Source: Acidobacteriota bacterium
GTDB lineage: Bacteria; Actinomycetota; Acidimicrobiia; Spongiisociales; UBA5794
NCBI GenBank assembly: GCA_022574065.1
Contig: JACZST010000033.1
Span: 1-11,829 of the forward strand
Reading direction: 5' to 3'
Length of the DNA: 11,829 nucleotides
The position numbers and the translations under genes were made by a program. Below are positions 1 through 7,740 of the stretch, piece after piece; within the stretch, counting starts at the first letter, position 1, and every line of letters begins with the position of its first letter. The notes beneath the pieces were generated by a model. That model was not told the DNA's origin. It did not search any database and saw only the letters and a list, made by a program, of their open reading frames with translations.

Positions 1-1
1 A

Positions 2-1996
2 TCGACCCGGAAATCAACGGACGCAGCCTATCGATCCCTCAGGGAGAAAATCGGCGCCTATTCCCAGCTGGAAGAAAAAATCATCCTCCAACTGATGCTT
101 ACTCTGCACGAAAAGCATCTTTTTTCCATTGACGAGATCTATGCCCTGGCCCGCAAGGAGGCCAAGGATTTTAAATACGATCAGGAGAAGGCCAGCCCCA
201 ATGTGAGTCCGGACCAATGGTCGGGCAACGAACGCCGCATCCTCCGCCGGGTTACCCTCAAAAGCGCGCTTGAGCATTTTACCACAGATGAGATTGAGGT
301 CCTTATCATGTCCGTCGTCAAGCGCGACTACATCTTCTCTCTGGAGAACATTGCCAATCTCACCGATATCTCCTTCGGAGTCCTCGCCGATAAAGTCAGG
401 GAATACTCCGCCATTCCACTGGGCACGCCGCTGCCCAAGGAGGACGTTATGGGGCTGCGCGTATCGCTTCTGCGGCACTTTATCTCCGATCAGCTGGAGT
501 TCCTGCGGGTGGCCAAGCATCACCTGACCATTCGCGACATGGCCCCTTTGGTCGATACCACCATCGGTTCGGCGGCGGGGCACGGCCGCATCGGCGGCAA
601 GGCGGCGGGCATGCTGCTGGGCTATAAAATCCTTACTGAAACGCTCACAGAAAAATATGGCGACCTGATCCGGATTCCGGAGTCGTACTATGTGCGCACC
701 GATGTGTTTGAGGATTTTCTCACCCTCAACGGCCTGATGCGGTACCAACACCAGAAGTATAAGACGGCGGAGGAGGTGCGCAACGAGTATCCCGCCATCC
801 AGGAGGTTTTCCGCAACGGCCAGTTCCCCGATTATATGGTTGAGCAGTGCCGCGCCATGCTCAAGAAAGTAGGTAAACATCCCGTTATTGTTCGCTCGAG
901 CAGTCTGCTGGAGGACAATTTCAAGGCCGCTTTTTCCGGCAAATACCTGAGCGTCTTTCTCGGCAATCAGGGGCATCTGGACCAGCGGCTTTCACAGCTG
1001 CTGGCAGCCATCGGGGAGGTGTACGCCAGCGGGCTGGCGCCTGACCCGATCACCTATCGGCAGGAGCGGAACCTGCTCGATTACGATGAGAAAATTGGCA
1101 TCCTTATCCAGAAGGTGGTGGGCTTCAAGTATCGCCACTATTTTTTCCCTGCGTACGCCGGCGTGGCCCTGTCGCGCAACGATTACACCTGGTCTTCCCG
1201 CATCCGGGAGGAAGATGGGCTGGTGCGGCTGGTGATGGGTCTGGGAACCCGGGCAGTCGACCGGGTAGGAGACGACTACCCGAGGCTGGTGGGTCTCTCT
1301 GCACCCACACTGCGGCCGGAAACCACCCTCGCAGCGCAGAAAAAGTATACGCAGAATTTCGTGGATGTGGTCAACCTGAAGACCAACAGCTACGAAGTGG
1401 TGCCCCTCAAGGATCTGTGGGGGCATGAGGAACTGCCCCTGGCAGAGCAGATGCTGTCCATCGAAGAGGACGGCTATCTCCAGACGCCGTTCGCCAATCT
1501 GCCGCCCAAAAGCTATCCATCCGGAGTGATCACATTCGACCGGCTGTTGCGCCACAGCCCATTTCCCGAAGTGATGCGCGATATCCTGCGGGAAGTTGAG
1601 GCGGCTTACGGCTGCCCCATCGACATTGAGTTTTCGCACGACGGGCAGCATCTCTATCTCCTGCAAACCCGGCCCATGGCTCAACGTATGCCATCGGAGA
1701 CGGTCGAAGTTCCCAGCGATGTGCCACAGGAGCGCATTCTGTTCAGCGCAAAGGAGCACATCCACAACGGCCGCATCGACAACATCGAGTATCTGGTCTA
1801 CTGTGACCCCGTGGCCTACACCCAGGTGGCTCCGCTGGTCGAAGCGCTGTTCATCGAGCCCAGCCCGATGCCCCTCAAGGCCGGGCTCTCGCTCGCGTGG
1901 GATCCGGTCGGCGAACCGCGGCTGCCCCTGATTCCTGCGTCGGCTGAGGCCACGGCCGCGGTCCGCGAGGCGCTGGTCGCACTGGAGGGGTTGTGA
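2..1996 (+). CDS. PEP-synthase/PPDK-like ATP-grasp protein, 5'-partial, fused in frame to a DapA C-terminus
   Basis: The reading frame is open from the first bases of the window, so the true start lies upstream; the ATG at 95 is internal or alternative. About the first 170 residues are an alpha-helical region I do not recognise. A pyruvate-phosphate-dikinase/PEP-synthase nucleotide-binding domain follows: the glycine-rich GGKAAG (593-610), the VRSSSLLEDN signature (890-919), and the closing IDIEF...LLQTRP block (QTRP at 1664-1675). Members of this family transfer phosphate from ATP toward pyruvate or a related substrate, but the downstream phospho-histidine and PEP-binding regions are absent, so the substrate cannot be called. 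The family-like sequence ends near DPVAYT (about 1822). From there the residues match the end of dihydrodipicolinate synthase instead. Composition before the join is less GC-rich, with A and T runs (75-80, 120-125) not seen downstream. As it stands the protein is very unlikely to be a working PEP synthase. Family call is firm; the fusion is probably artefactual. Confidence 0.8.
   Translation, partial: STRKSTDAAYRSLREKIGAYSQLEEKIILQLMLTLHEKHLFSIDEIYALARKEAKDFKYDQEKASPNVSPDQWSGNERRILRRVTLKSALEHFTTDEIEVLIMSVVKRDYIFSLENIANLTDISFGVLADKVREYSAIPLGTPLPKEDVMGLRVSLLRHFISDQLEFLRVAKHHLTIRDMAPLVDTTIGSAAGHGRIGGKAAGMLLGYKILTETLTEKYGDLIRIPESYYVRTDVFEDFLTLNGLMRYQHQKYKTAEEVRNEYPAIQEVFRNGQFPDYMVEQCRAMLKKVGKHPVIVRSSSLLEDNFKAAFSGKYLSVFLGNQGHLDQRLSQLLAAIGEVYASGLAPDPITYRQERNLLDYDEKIGILIQKVVGFKYRHYFFPAYAGVALSRNDYTWSSRIREEDGLVRLVMGLGTRAVDRVGDDYPRLVGLSAPTLRPETTLAAQKKYTQNFVDVVNLKTNSYEVVPLKDLWGHEELPLAEQMLSIEEDGYLQTPFANLPPKSYPSGVITFDRLLRHSPFPEVMRDILREVEAAYGCPIDIEFSHDGQHLYLLQTRPMAQRMPSETVEVPSDVPQERILFSAKEHIHNGRIDNIEYLVYCDPVAYTQVAPLVEALFIEPSPMPLKAGLSLAWDPVGEPRLPLIPASAEATAAVREALVALEGL
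1815..1840. other. Chimeric junction between PEP-synthase-like and dapA sequence
   Basis: Family resemblance switches here from the PPDK/PEP-synthase-like protein (ending ...YLVYCDPVAYT) to the DapA C-terminus (starting near VAPLVEALF). GC content and base runs also change across it, and everything to the right keeps one homogeneous high-GC style. The exact base cannot be fixed from one sequence. There is no transposon end, tRNA or obvious repeat at the point, which favours an assembly join over a mobile-element event. Confidence 0.65.
1823..1996 (+). pseudogene. dapA: 3' remnant of dapA (4-hydroxy-tetrahydrodipicolinate synthase)
   Basis: The last ~57 codons of the fused frame read like the C-terminal helices of DapA, the TIM-barrel enzyme that condenses pyruvate with aspartate semialdehyde in lysine and diaminopimelate synthesis. 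The pattern VAPLVEALFIEPSPMPLKAG followed by a GEPRLPL...S.E....VREAL tail matches the family ending (NPIPVK-type motif, RLPL, then a charged last helix). None of the catalytic barrel is present: the Schiff-base lysine and the catalytic tyrosine would lie upstream of the join. The next gene being rnj, with a 4-bp GTGA overlap, fits the usual actinobacterial dapA-rnj pairing and supports this identity. The left edge is approximate. In the intact genome this is probably a full dapA cut by a chimeric join. Confidence 0.75.
1984..1990 (+). promoter_or_regulatory. Ribosome binding site that fixes the GTG start of rnj
   Basis: GGAGGGG lies just upstream of the GTG at 1993 with a short spacer. It sits inside the dapA tail, so rnj translation is probably coupled to dapA through the GTGA overlap. 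Confidence 0.6.
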
Positions 1997-3621
1997 GCGT
2001 TCGCATCGCCTTTCACGGCGGTTTGGGGGAGATAGGTAGGAACTGCGCCACCCTCGAGATCGATGGGCAGATCGCCATGATCGACGTCGGGCTGATGTTC
2101 CCCGATGAAGAGATGCTCGGCGTCGATCTGGTGCTCCCCGACTTCTCGTGGGTGCTGGAAAGGGCCGATGACCTGAGTTGCGTGATCCTCACCCACGGCC
2201 ACGAGGACCACATCGGCGCTCTTGGCTATCTCTTGCGCGAGGTCAACGTTCCGATATACGGGACGCGGTTGACCCTCGAGCTCGCCAACGCCAGGGTCTC
2301 CGAGATGGGCATCGAGCCGGACCTGCGTCCGGTGGAACCGCGGACCTGGGTCTCCGAGGGCCCGTTCCGGTTCACCCACATCGCGGTGACCCATTCAGTG
2401 CCTGATGCGACCGGCGTCGCCTTTGACACGCCGGAGGGGATGGTGATCCACACCGGAGACTTCAAACTCGATCCGAGCCCGATCGACGGTAGGACGACCG
2501 ATCTACAAACGTTTGCAGGATTCGGCCGCCAGGGCGTCCGGCTTCTTCTCGCCGATTCGACGAACGCCGAGCGTCCAGGGTTCGTCCCATCGGAATCGAC
2601 CGTTGGCAGCGAGATCGAGGACCTGGTGCACGAGGCGCCCGGGCGCGTGATCATCGCCTGTTTCGCCAGCCACCTGCACCGAGTACAGCAATCGATCGAC
2701 GCCGTGGTAGCCGATGGACGCCAGTTTGCGTTCATCGGGAGGTCGATGCTGCGCAACAGCGAGATCGCCCAGGCGACCGGCTACCTCGATATCCCGGACA
2801 AGGCCTTGGTCGAGCTCGCCGACCTGCTTCGGCTGCCACCCGAGGAAACCGCGGTGATTTCCACAGGGAGCCAGGGGGAGCCGTTTGCGGCGTTGTCGCT
2901 GCTAGCGGCCGGAGAGCACCGCTCGGTGACCCTCGACACCGACGACACCGTGATCATCTCGGCGACACCCATCCCTGGAAACGAGAAACGCGTGTCACGG
3001 GTGATCAACAACCTGACCAGAGCCGGAGTCACCGTTTATCACGGGAGGAATGCCGCAATTCACGTCTCCGGGCATGCCGCGGCGACCGAGCTGAGGACGT
3101 TCTACAACATCGTCCAGCCGCAGGCTTTGATCCCCGTCCATGGCGAGTATCGGCATCTAGCAGCAAACGCCGCCCTCGCCAGGGACATGGGGATTCCCGA
3201 GGTAGAGGTGCTCGAAGACGGCGACGTGGCTGTGTTGGACGGCGGCAAGCTGCATATCGAGCGCGACGCGGTCTCAGGCAGTTATGTCTATGTGGTGGGG
3301 ACGGAGCTCGAAGAGGACGCCGGCGTGATTCGCGACCGCCAGCACCTCGCAGATGACGGGGTGGTGTTGGTTACCGTGGGAGTGGACAAGCGCACCGGCG
3401 ATATCGTGTTTGGGCCGGATGTCGACAGCCATGGGGTCACTGGGGACGCCGACGAGATGCACAAGGCGATCAAGACGCGCGTCACGCAGGGAATCTCCAC
3501 CCTGGAACATCCGATCGATCACGACGCCTTGCAGCGGCGTGTGCGCAACTCGGCGCGCAAGGCGGTGCAGACGACCATGAAACGCCGCCCGTTCGTGTTT
3601 CCCGTCGTCATCGAGGTGTGA
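1993..3621 (+). CDS. rnj: Ribonuclease J
   Basis: This is a 542-residue metallo-beta-lactamase/beta-CASP nuclease of the usual RNase J length. The family acts as a 5'-to-3' exonuclease and endonuclease in mRNA decay and rRNA maturation in the cytoplasm. Visible motifs are the zinc-binding HGHEDH (residues 68-73), His134 in VTHSVPD, HTGDFKLD (153-160, metal-bridging Asp156), the beta-CASP region with ADSTNAERPG (187-196), STGSQGEP (290-297), SGHA (359-362) and PVHGE (381-385). The C-terminal ~100 residues form the domain involved in oligomerisation. The GTG start overlaps the upstream stop by 4 bp and has a good ribosome binding site. Order dapA-rnj-(ftsK) is typical of Actinobacteria. All catalytic ligands are present, so the enzyme should be active. 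Confidence 0.95.
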   Translation: MSVRIAFHGGLGEIGRNCATLEIDGQIAMIDVGLMFPDEEMLGVDLVLPDFSWVLERADDLSCVILTHGHEDHIGALGYLLREVNVPIYGTRLTLELANARVSEMGIEPDLRPVEPRTWVSEGPFRFTHIAVTHSVPDATGVAFDTPEGMVIHTGDFKLDPSPIDGRTTDLQTFAGFGRQGVRLLLADSTNAERPGFVPSESTVGSEIEDLVHEAPGRVIIACFASHLHRVQQSIDAVVADGRQFAFIGRSMLRNSEIAQATGYLDIPDKALVELADLLRLPPEETAVISTGSQGEPFAALSLLAAGEHRSVTLDTDDTVIISATPIPGNEKRVSRVINNLTRAGVTVYHGRNAAIHVSGHAAATELRTFYNIVQPQALIPVHGEYRHLAANAALARDMGIPEVEVLEDGDVAVLDGGKLHIERDAVSGSYVYVVGTELEEDAGVIRDRQHLADDGVVLVTVGVDKRTGDIVFGPDVDSHGVTGDADEMHKAIKTRVTQGISTLEHPIDHDALQRRVRNSARKAVQTTMKRRPFVFPVVIEV

Positions 3622-3649
3622 CCGGTTCGCCGAATCAGCCGTCGCGAAC

Positions 3650-3661
3650 TACACCAGTGTA
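3650..3661. promoter_or_regulatory. Short palindrome in the rnj-ftsK gap, possible operator
   Basis: TACACCAGTGTA has two 5-base arms around a CA centre. It lies 29 bases after the rnj stop and about 70 bases before ftsK. No T-tract follows, so it is not a classical terminator. It could be a repressor site for an ftsK promoter or chance; no regulator is identified. Confidence 0.25.
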
Positions 3662-3687
3662 ACTCTCCGCGGTCGGACGCGCGCGAA

Positions 3688-3715
3688 GGGTGGTTGGTCT
3701 GTGAACCAACCTCCT
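3688..3715. promoter_or_regulatory. Inverted repeat and weak promoter just upstream of ftsK
   Basis: Perfect 7-base arms GGTTGGT (3692-3698) and ACCAACC (3705-3711) flank a 6-base loop. After one T/T mismatch the pairing continues with GG/CC and a G-T pair, giving an imperfect palindrome over 3688-3715. A poor sigma-70-like pair overlaps it: TTGGTC (3694-3699), a 17-base spacer and TAACGT (3717-3722), which would start transcription about 3-4 bases before the ATG at 3733. The arms cover this putative -35, so it may be an operator. No U-run follows, arguing against a terminator. The rest of the 111-base gap holds nothing else I can support. Confidence 0.35.
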
Positions 3716-3732
3716 GTAACGTGACCCGTCCC

Positions 3733-5970
3733 ATGGCTACGCGGACCAAGCGTCGCGGGGCGAAGGGGCGGAGTAGGGCCAGCAAAAACAAACGGATCCC
3801 GTTCCGGACCAGGGCCGCTCGCGCGCTGCGGGCGAGCAGGGAACGGATCAGGGAGCGCCTGGGACGTCACACCGACGACGTCTGGGGTGTTGTGCTCATC
3901 GTCGCTGCACTGTTAGTGGCGCTGTCTTACTTTGGCCTGTCCGGCCCAGTTGGGGCAGGAGTCTCCGCGGCAACGAGATTCCTTCTCGGTGCGTGGGCAT
4001 ATGGCCTGCCGCTGGTAGTCGCCGTGATCGGTATCGCGCTGGTCGGCATCTTCCCGAGGGTCAAGGTCGGGCGGTTGGTCGCCGGCGTCGTCATCGTTTA
4101 TCTGGGGACACTTGCGATGTTCCATCTGCTGACCGGATCGGTCGCCCTCGCCGGCAACCTCGACCAGGTGCAGGAGAGCGGCGGCGTCATCGGCGCCCTC
4201 GTCGCCTTCCCGCTGCGGCGACTTCTGGGGTTCTGGGGATCGTTCCTGGTGCTTTTTGCACTCATCGCCACCGGAACGCTGATTCTCACCAGATCCACGA
4301 TCCGCGATGTCGGACACACGATCGCATCGTCGTTCGGGCGCTTCCGGTCATGGCTCGGTCTGGATCGAAACGCCGCTCCCCGGCAACCCATCGTTCACGT
4401 CGACCCCTCACCGGTGGCCGAGGAGCCGGCTCCCCAGGCGAAGAAGGCGCCGAAGAAGGGTCCGAAGGCGGAGAAGAAAGCGCCAAGGAAGTCGAAGCCG
4501 GAGGAGGCAGTGGCTCCACAGATGGTCGATGTCGAGGGATATACGCTCCCGCCGCTGTCGCTCCTCGAGGCCGGCCCCGCCGCCGACACCGACAGGCGCT
4601 CGCTCGAGCAGACTGCGGCCGAGCTCGAAGAGTCCCTCCACCAGCACGGCGTCGACGCCAAGCTGACCCGGATCGTTCCGGGCCCAACCGTCACTCGGTA
4701 CGAGATCGAGCTGGCTCCAGGGGTCAAGGTGGCGCGGGTCACCAATTTGTCCCACGACATCGCTTACGCCCTGGCTTCGCCCGATGTGCGCATCCTCGCC
4801 CCCATCCCCGGCCGCTCCGCGATCGGCATCGAGGTGCCGAACCGGAAGCGCCACATCGTCACTCTCGGGGACATCCTGGGGAGCCCGGAGGCATCCGACG
4901 ACCCCGACCCCATGTTCGTCGCTCTCGGCAAGGACGTCAGCGGGAGGCCGCGCCTGCTCCGGCTCACCGAGTTACCGCACTTGCTCATCGCCGGCGCCAC
5001 CGGTGCCGGAAAGTCCTCGTGCATCAACGCCCTGCTGACCTCGGTGCTGATGCGGGCGCGGCCCGACGAGGTCCGGCTCATCCTGGTGGACCCAAAGCGG
5101 GTCGAGCTCAGCCATTACAACGGCGCACCGCATCTCCTGACGAGGGTGATCACCAATCCAAAGAAGGCGGCAGACGCCTTGCAGTGGGCAGTCGCCGAGA
5201 TGGATCGCCGCTATGACCTCCTCGCAGACGCCGGGGTCCGCGACATCGAGTCGTATCGGGAGAAGCGCGACGCCGGCGGCCTGGATGAGGACCGGTTCGA
5301 TCGTTTCCCCCACATCGTGATCGTCGTGGATGAGCTCAACGACCTGATGATGGTTGCCGGTCGAATCGTCGAGGACTCGATCGTCAGGATCGCCCAGATG
5401 TCCCGTGCCGTCGGCATCCATCTCGTCCTGGCGACACAGCGTCCGTCGGTCAACGTGATCACGGGTGTGATCAAGGCCAACATCCCGTCGCGCCTTGCCT
5501 TCTCGGTGACATCACAGACCGACTCTCGCGTGATCATCGACCAGGTGGGAGCGGAGAAACTGGTCGGCCTCGGCGACATGCTGGTGGTGACGGCGACAGA
5601 GCCGAAGCCGGAGCGTATCCAGGGTGCGTGGGTGTCGGAGGCCGAGGTGCACCGGGTCGTCGCCTTTGTCAAGGAACAGCAGGAGGCGCGTTATCGGGAC
5701 TCGGAGGTGTTCGAGGTTGCCAGAAAACGCGAGGCAACCGACGAGGCGTACGAGGGCGAGGACCCCGACATCGTCCGTCAGGCCATCGAGCTGATAGTGC
5801 GCAGCCAGCTCGGCTCGACCTCGATGCTGCAACGCAAGCTGCGCATCGGTTTTTCCAGGGCAGGAAGGGTGATGGACATCATCGAGAACAGAGGGATCGT
5901 CGGACCGTCCGAGGGGTCGAAGCCGAGGACGGTCCTGGTCACCGAAGACGAGTTGAGCGGGGTGTTGTAA
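3733..5970 (+). CDS. ftsK: DNA translocase FtsK/SpoIIIE
   Basis: A 745-residue membrane-anchored, ATP-driven DNA pump that moves chromosome termini through the division septum. The N-terminus is very basic, followed by four predicted membrane segments (about residues 50-69, 84-106, 114-134, 165-186). A Lys/Ala/Pro-rich linker (about 225-260) leads to the motor. Walker A is GATGAGKSS (421-429) and Walker B is IVIVVDELNDLMM with Asp533-Glu534; the Asn of DELND replaces the usual Ala. The C-terminal winged-helix gamma domain, which reads the orientation motifs in DNA, is clear (STSMLQRKLRIG...SRAGRVMD...GIVGP). I chose the ATG at 3733 (MATRTKRRG). The frame also has GTG at 3721 and TTG at 3694, but neither has a good ribosome binding site and TTG lies inside an inverted repeat. 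Function is secure; the start is moderately certain. Confidence 0.95.
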   Translation: MATRTKRRGAKGRSRASKNKRIPFRTRAARALRASRERIRERLGRHTDDVWGVVLIVAALLVALSYFGLSGPVGAGVSAATRFLLGAWAYGLPLVVAVIGIALVGIFPRVKVGRLVAGVVIVYLGTLAMFHLLTGSVALAGNLDQVQESGGVIGALVAFPLRRLLGFWGSFLVLFALIATGTLILTRSTIRDVGHTIASSFGRFRSWLGLDRNAAPRQPIVHVDPSPVAEEPAPQAKKAPKKGPKAEKKAPRKSKPEEAVAPQMVDVEGYTLPPLSLLEAGPAADTDRRSLEQTAAELEESLHQHGVDAKLTRIVPGPTVTRYEIELAPGVKVARVTNLSHDIAYALASPDVRILAPIPGRSAIGIEVPNRKRHIVTLGDILGSPEASDDPDPMFVALGKDVSGRPRLLRLTELPHLLIAGATGAGKSSCINALLTSVLMRARPDEVRLILVDPKRVELSHYNGAPHLLTRVITNPKKAADALQWAVAEMDRRYDLLADAGVRDIESYREKRDAGGLDEDRFDRFPHIVIVVDELNDLMMVAGRIVEDSIVRIAQMSRAVGIHLVLATQRPSVNVITGVIKANIPSRLAFSVTSQTDSRVIIDQVGAEKLVGLGDMLVVTATEPKPERIQGAWVSEAEVHRVVAFVKEQQEARYRDSEVFEVARKREATDEAYEGEDPDIVRQAIELIVRSQLGSTSMLQRKLRIGFSRAGRVMDIIENRGIVGPSEGSKPRTVLVTEDELSGVL

Positions 5971-6006
5971 GACGCAAGCCGCAAGTCCCCGAGTTGCCAG
6001 CCTTCC

Positions 6007-6069
6007 GATACGTGATACGTGATACGTGATACGTGATACGTGATACGTACTACGTAATACGTAATACGT
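6007..6069. repeat. Tandem heptamer array, nine units of RATACGT, between convergent genes
   Basis: Six perfect copies of GATACGT (6007-6048) are followed by ACTACGT, AATACGT and AATACGT (6049-6069), head to tail without gaps. The array begins 36 bases after the ftsK stop and ends 2 bases before the ligase stop codon on the other strand. The divergent right end carries three TACGTA palindromes (6044-6049, 6051-6056, 6058-6063) spaced exactly 7 bases. Each unit has a self-complementary ACGT core. It does not code: read as protein it gives repeated VIRDT. The AT-rich units stand out in this GC-rich region. Its role is unknown; a binding array, a shared transcription end or slippage-generated DNA are all possible. 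Confidence 0.95.
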
Positions 6070-6071
6070 TT

Positions 6072-7685
6072 CTACATCAGCAGGTCGGCGTACTGGTCCC
6101 GGACCACTTTCTTATCGAACTTACCGGTCCCGGTCTTCGGGATCTCGTCGACGAACACGATCTCGTCGGGGAGCCACCATTTCGCCACCCGATCGGCGAG
6201 GTGCTCGGAGATGTCGTCGGCGGTGACGGTCGCACCCTCCCGTACCACCACAAACGCCACCGGGCGCTCCTGCCATTTGACGTGTTTCAACCCGACAACC
6301 GTGGCCTCGGCGACGTCCGGATGCGCCATGATCTCGTTCTCGAGGTCGATCGACGAGATCCACTCTCCGCCGGACTTGATGAGGTCCTTGGCCCGATCGG
6401 TGATCTTGATGTATCCCTCAGGGGTGACCTTGCACACGTCGCCGGTGCGCAACCAGCCGTCGACGAACGATTGCTCGGTCCGGTCATCCTTGTAGTACTC
6501 GGCGGCGATCCACGGCCCACGGATGAGCAGCTCACCGAATGCCTCTCCGTCGTGGGGGAGCTCCTCGCCGAACTCGTCGACGATCTTGTATTGGAGGCCG
6601 GGCACGATCCGGCCCTGGGTCTCGAACACGTCGAGCTGCCGCTCGAAGTCCCACTCCTCCATCCACGGCATGAGCAGCGATACCGAAGCAATCGGGTTGG
6701 TCTCGGTCATTCCCCATCCCTGCACCACCCGGATCCCTCGATTCTTCCAGAACCAGTCGGTCATGGCACGGGGCACCGCAGAGCCACCGCACAGGAACGC
6801 CCGCATGCTGGGCAACTCGATGTCGGGGTTGGCGTCCAGGTACTGCTGGATTCCGAGCCACACCGTCGGCACGCCGGCAGAAAAGGTGACGGCCTCGTCC
6901 AGGAACAGCTTCACCAGCCCTTCTGGCGAGAGATCCGGCCCGGGGTAGGTGAGCTTGGCGCCCATGGGGACGGCCTGGAACGGGTATCCCCAAGCGGAAG
7001 CGTGGAACATCGGCACCACCGGCAGCACGTTGTCGGTCGCAAGGATCGGGAAGTTGGCCAAGCAGGATATCGTGTGCAGGTAGGTGGAACGCTGCGTATA
7101 GGCCACACCCTTGGGGTTTCCTGTGGTCCCCGAGCTGTAGCAGAGCATGAGCGGGCTGCGCTCGTCGAGCTGGGGCCATGGACCGTGCTCGTCGAGGCCA
7201 TCGATCAATTCCTCGTATGCGAGCGGATCGGGGAGCCCGCTGTCGGCGGCGTTCCCGCCCATGACCACGAACCGCTCGACGGTCTTGAGTTGGTCGACGA
7301 TCGGCGCAATGAGCCCTGCCAGATTCTCGTCGACGAACAACACGCGGTCCCCGCCGTGGTTGATGACGTACACGAGTTGCTCCGGGAACAGGCGGAGGTT
7401 GAGTGTGTGGCACATCACCCCGGTGTTCGCCGTAGCCCAATACAGCTCGTGGTGGCGGTGGTTGTTCCAGGCGAACGTGCCGATCACATCGCCTCGCTCG
7501 AGCCCGAGGCGCTCGAAGAACGCCGTAGCCAGGCGCCGGATCCGGGCATCGGTGTTGGCGTAGGTCGTGCGGGTGATGCTCAGGTCCGAGTCGACCGAGA
7601 CGATCTCCTGATCGGGGTAGTGGCGTACCCCGTGGTCATAGAGGGTGGACATCAACAGCGGAAAGTCGTCCTGCATGTGGGGCAT
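6072..7685 (-). CDS. Medium/long-chain acyl-CoA ligase (AMP-forming, AlkK/FadD-like)
   Basis: A 537-residue member of the adenylate-forming ANL superfamily. It activates a carboxylic acid, probably a fatty acid, to acyl-AMP and then acyl-CoA. Motifs in order: P-loop YSSGTTGNPKGV (183-194), GWGMTETNP (323-331), WLRTGD (411-416), the hinge stretch ITDRAKDLIKSGGEWIS (428-444) and the adenylation lysine in PKTGTGKFDKK (Lys522). The N-terminal part (PLLMST, FAWNNHRHHELYWA, CHTLNLRLFPEQ) resembles the AlkK-type medium-chain ligases, but the chain length cannot be set from sequence alone. The start at 7685 has GAGGA upstream (7690-7694, minus strand, short spacer); an ATG three codons later (7676) is also possible. 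The gene is convergent with ftsK and divergent from the next gene, so it is transcribed alone, probably from the promoter at 7711-7740. It looks like cargo inserted in an otherwise housekeeping block. Confidence 0.92.
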   Translation of the reverse strand: MPHMQDDFPLLMSTLYDHGVRHYPDQEIVSVDSDLSITRTTYANTDARIRRLATAFFERLGLERGDVIGTFAWNNHRHHELYWATANTGVMCHTLNLRLFPEQLVYVINHGGDRVLFVDENLAGLIAPIVDQLKTVERFVVMGGNAADSGLPDPLAYEELIDGLDEHGPWPQLDERSPLMLCYSSGTTGNPKGVAYTQRSTYLHTISCLANFPILATDNVLPVVPMFHASAWGYPFQAVPMGAKLTYPGPDLSPEGLVKLFLDEAVTFSAGVPTVWLGIQQYLDANPDIELPSMRAFLCGGSAVPRAMTDWFWKNRGIRVVQGWGMTETNPIASVSLLMPWMEEWDFERQLDVFETQGRIVPGLQYKIVDEFGEELPHDGEAFGELLIRGPWIAAEYYKDDRTEQSFVDGWLRTGDVCKVTPEGYIKITDRAKDLIKSGGEWISSIDLENEIMAHPDVAEATVVGLKHVKWQERPVAFVVVREGATVTADDISEHLADRVAKWWLPDEIVFVDEIPKTGTGKFDKKVVRDQYADLLM

Positions 7686-7710
7686 GGCGTCCTCGAGTCG
7701 CGTGCAGAGG

Positions 7711-7740
7711 ACGATACCCGACGGCGATTGCCGTTTTCAA
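7711..7740 (-). promoter_or_regulatory. Sigma-70-like promoter of the acyl-CoA ligase
   Basis: On the minus strand TTGAAA (7735-7740) is followed by an 18-base spacer and TATCGT (7711-7716): 5 of 6 and 4 of 6 matches to consensus. Transcription would start near 7704, leaving about 20 bases with the GAGGA ribosome binding site before the ATG at 7685. Confidence 0.5.

Noticed and set aside
14..976. 320-codon minus-strand frame
   Set aside because: It lies opposite the PEP-synthase-like gene, which has clear family motifs; no ribosome binding site or family likeness.
1815..1840. Insertion-sequence or phage integration at the dapA join
   Set aside because: No terminal inverted repeats, target duplication, transposase, integrase or tRNA is present near the point.
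3688..3715. Intrinsic terminator after rnj
   Set aside because: The stem is not followed by a T-run and it lies close to the ftsK start rather than the rnj stop.
3993..5216. 407-codon plus-strand frame inside ftsK
   Set aside because: Arg/Gly/Pro-rich shadow in another frame of ftsK, whose motifs are all intact.
6007..6069. CRISPR array
   Set aside because: The units are 7 bases, directly head to tail and without unique spacers.
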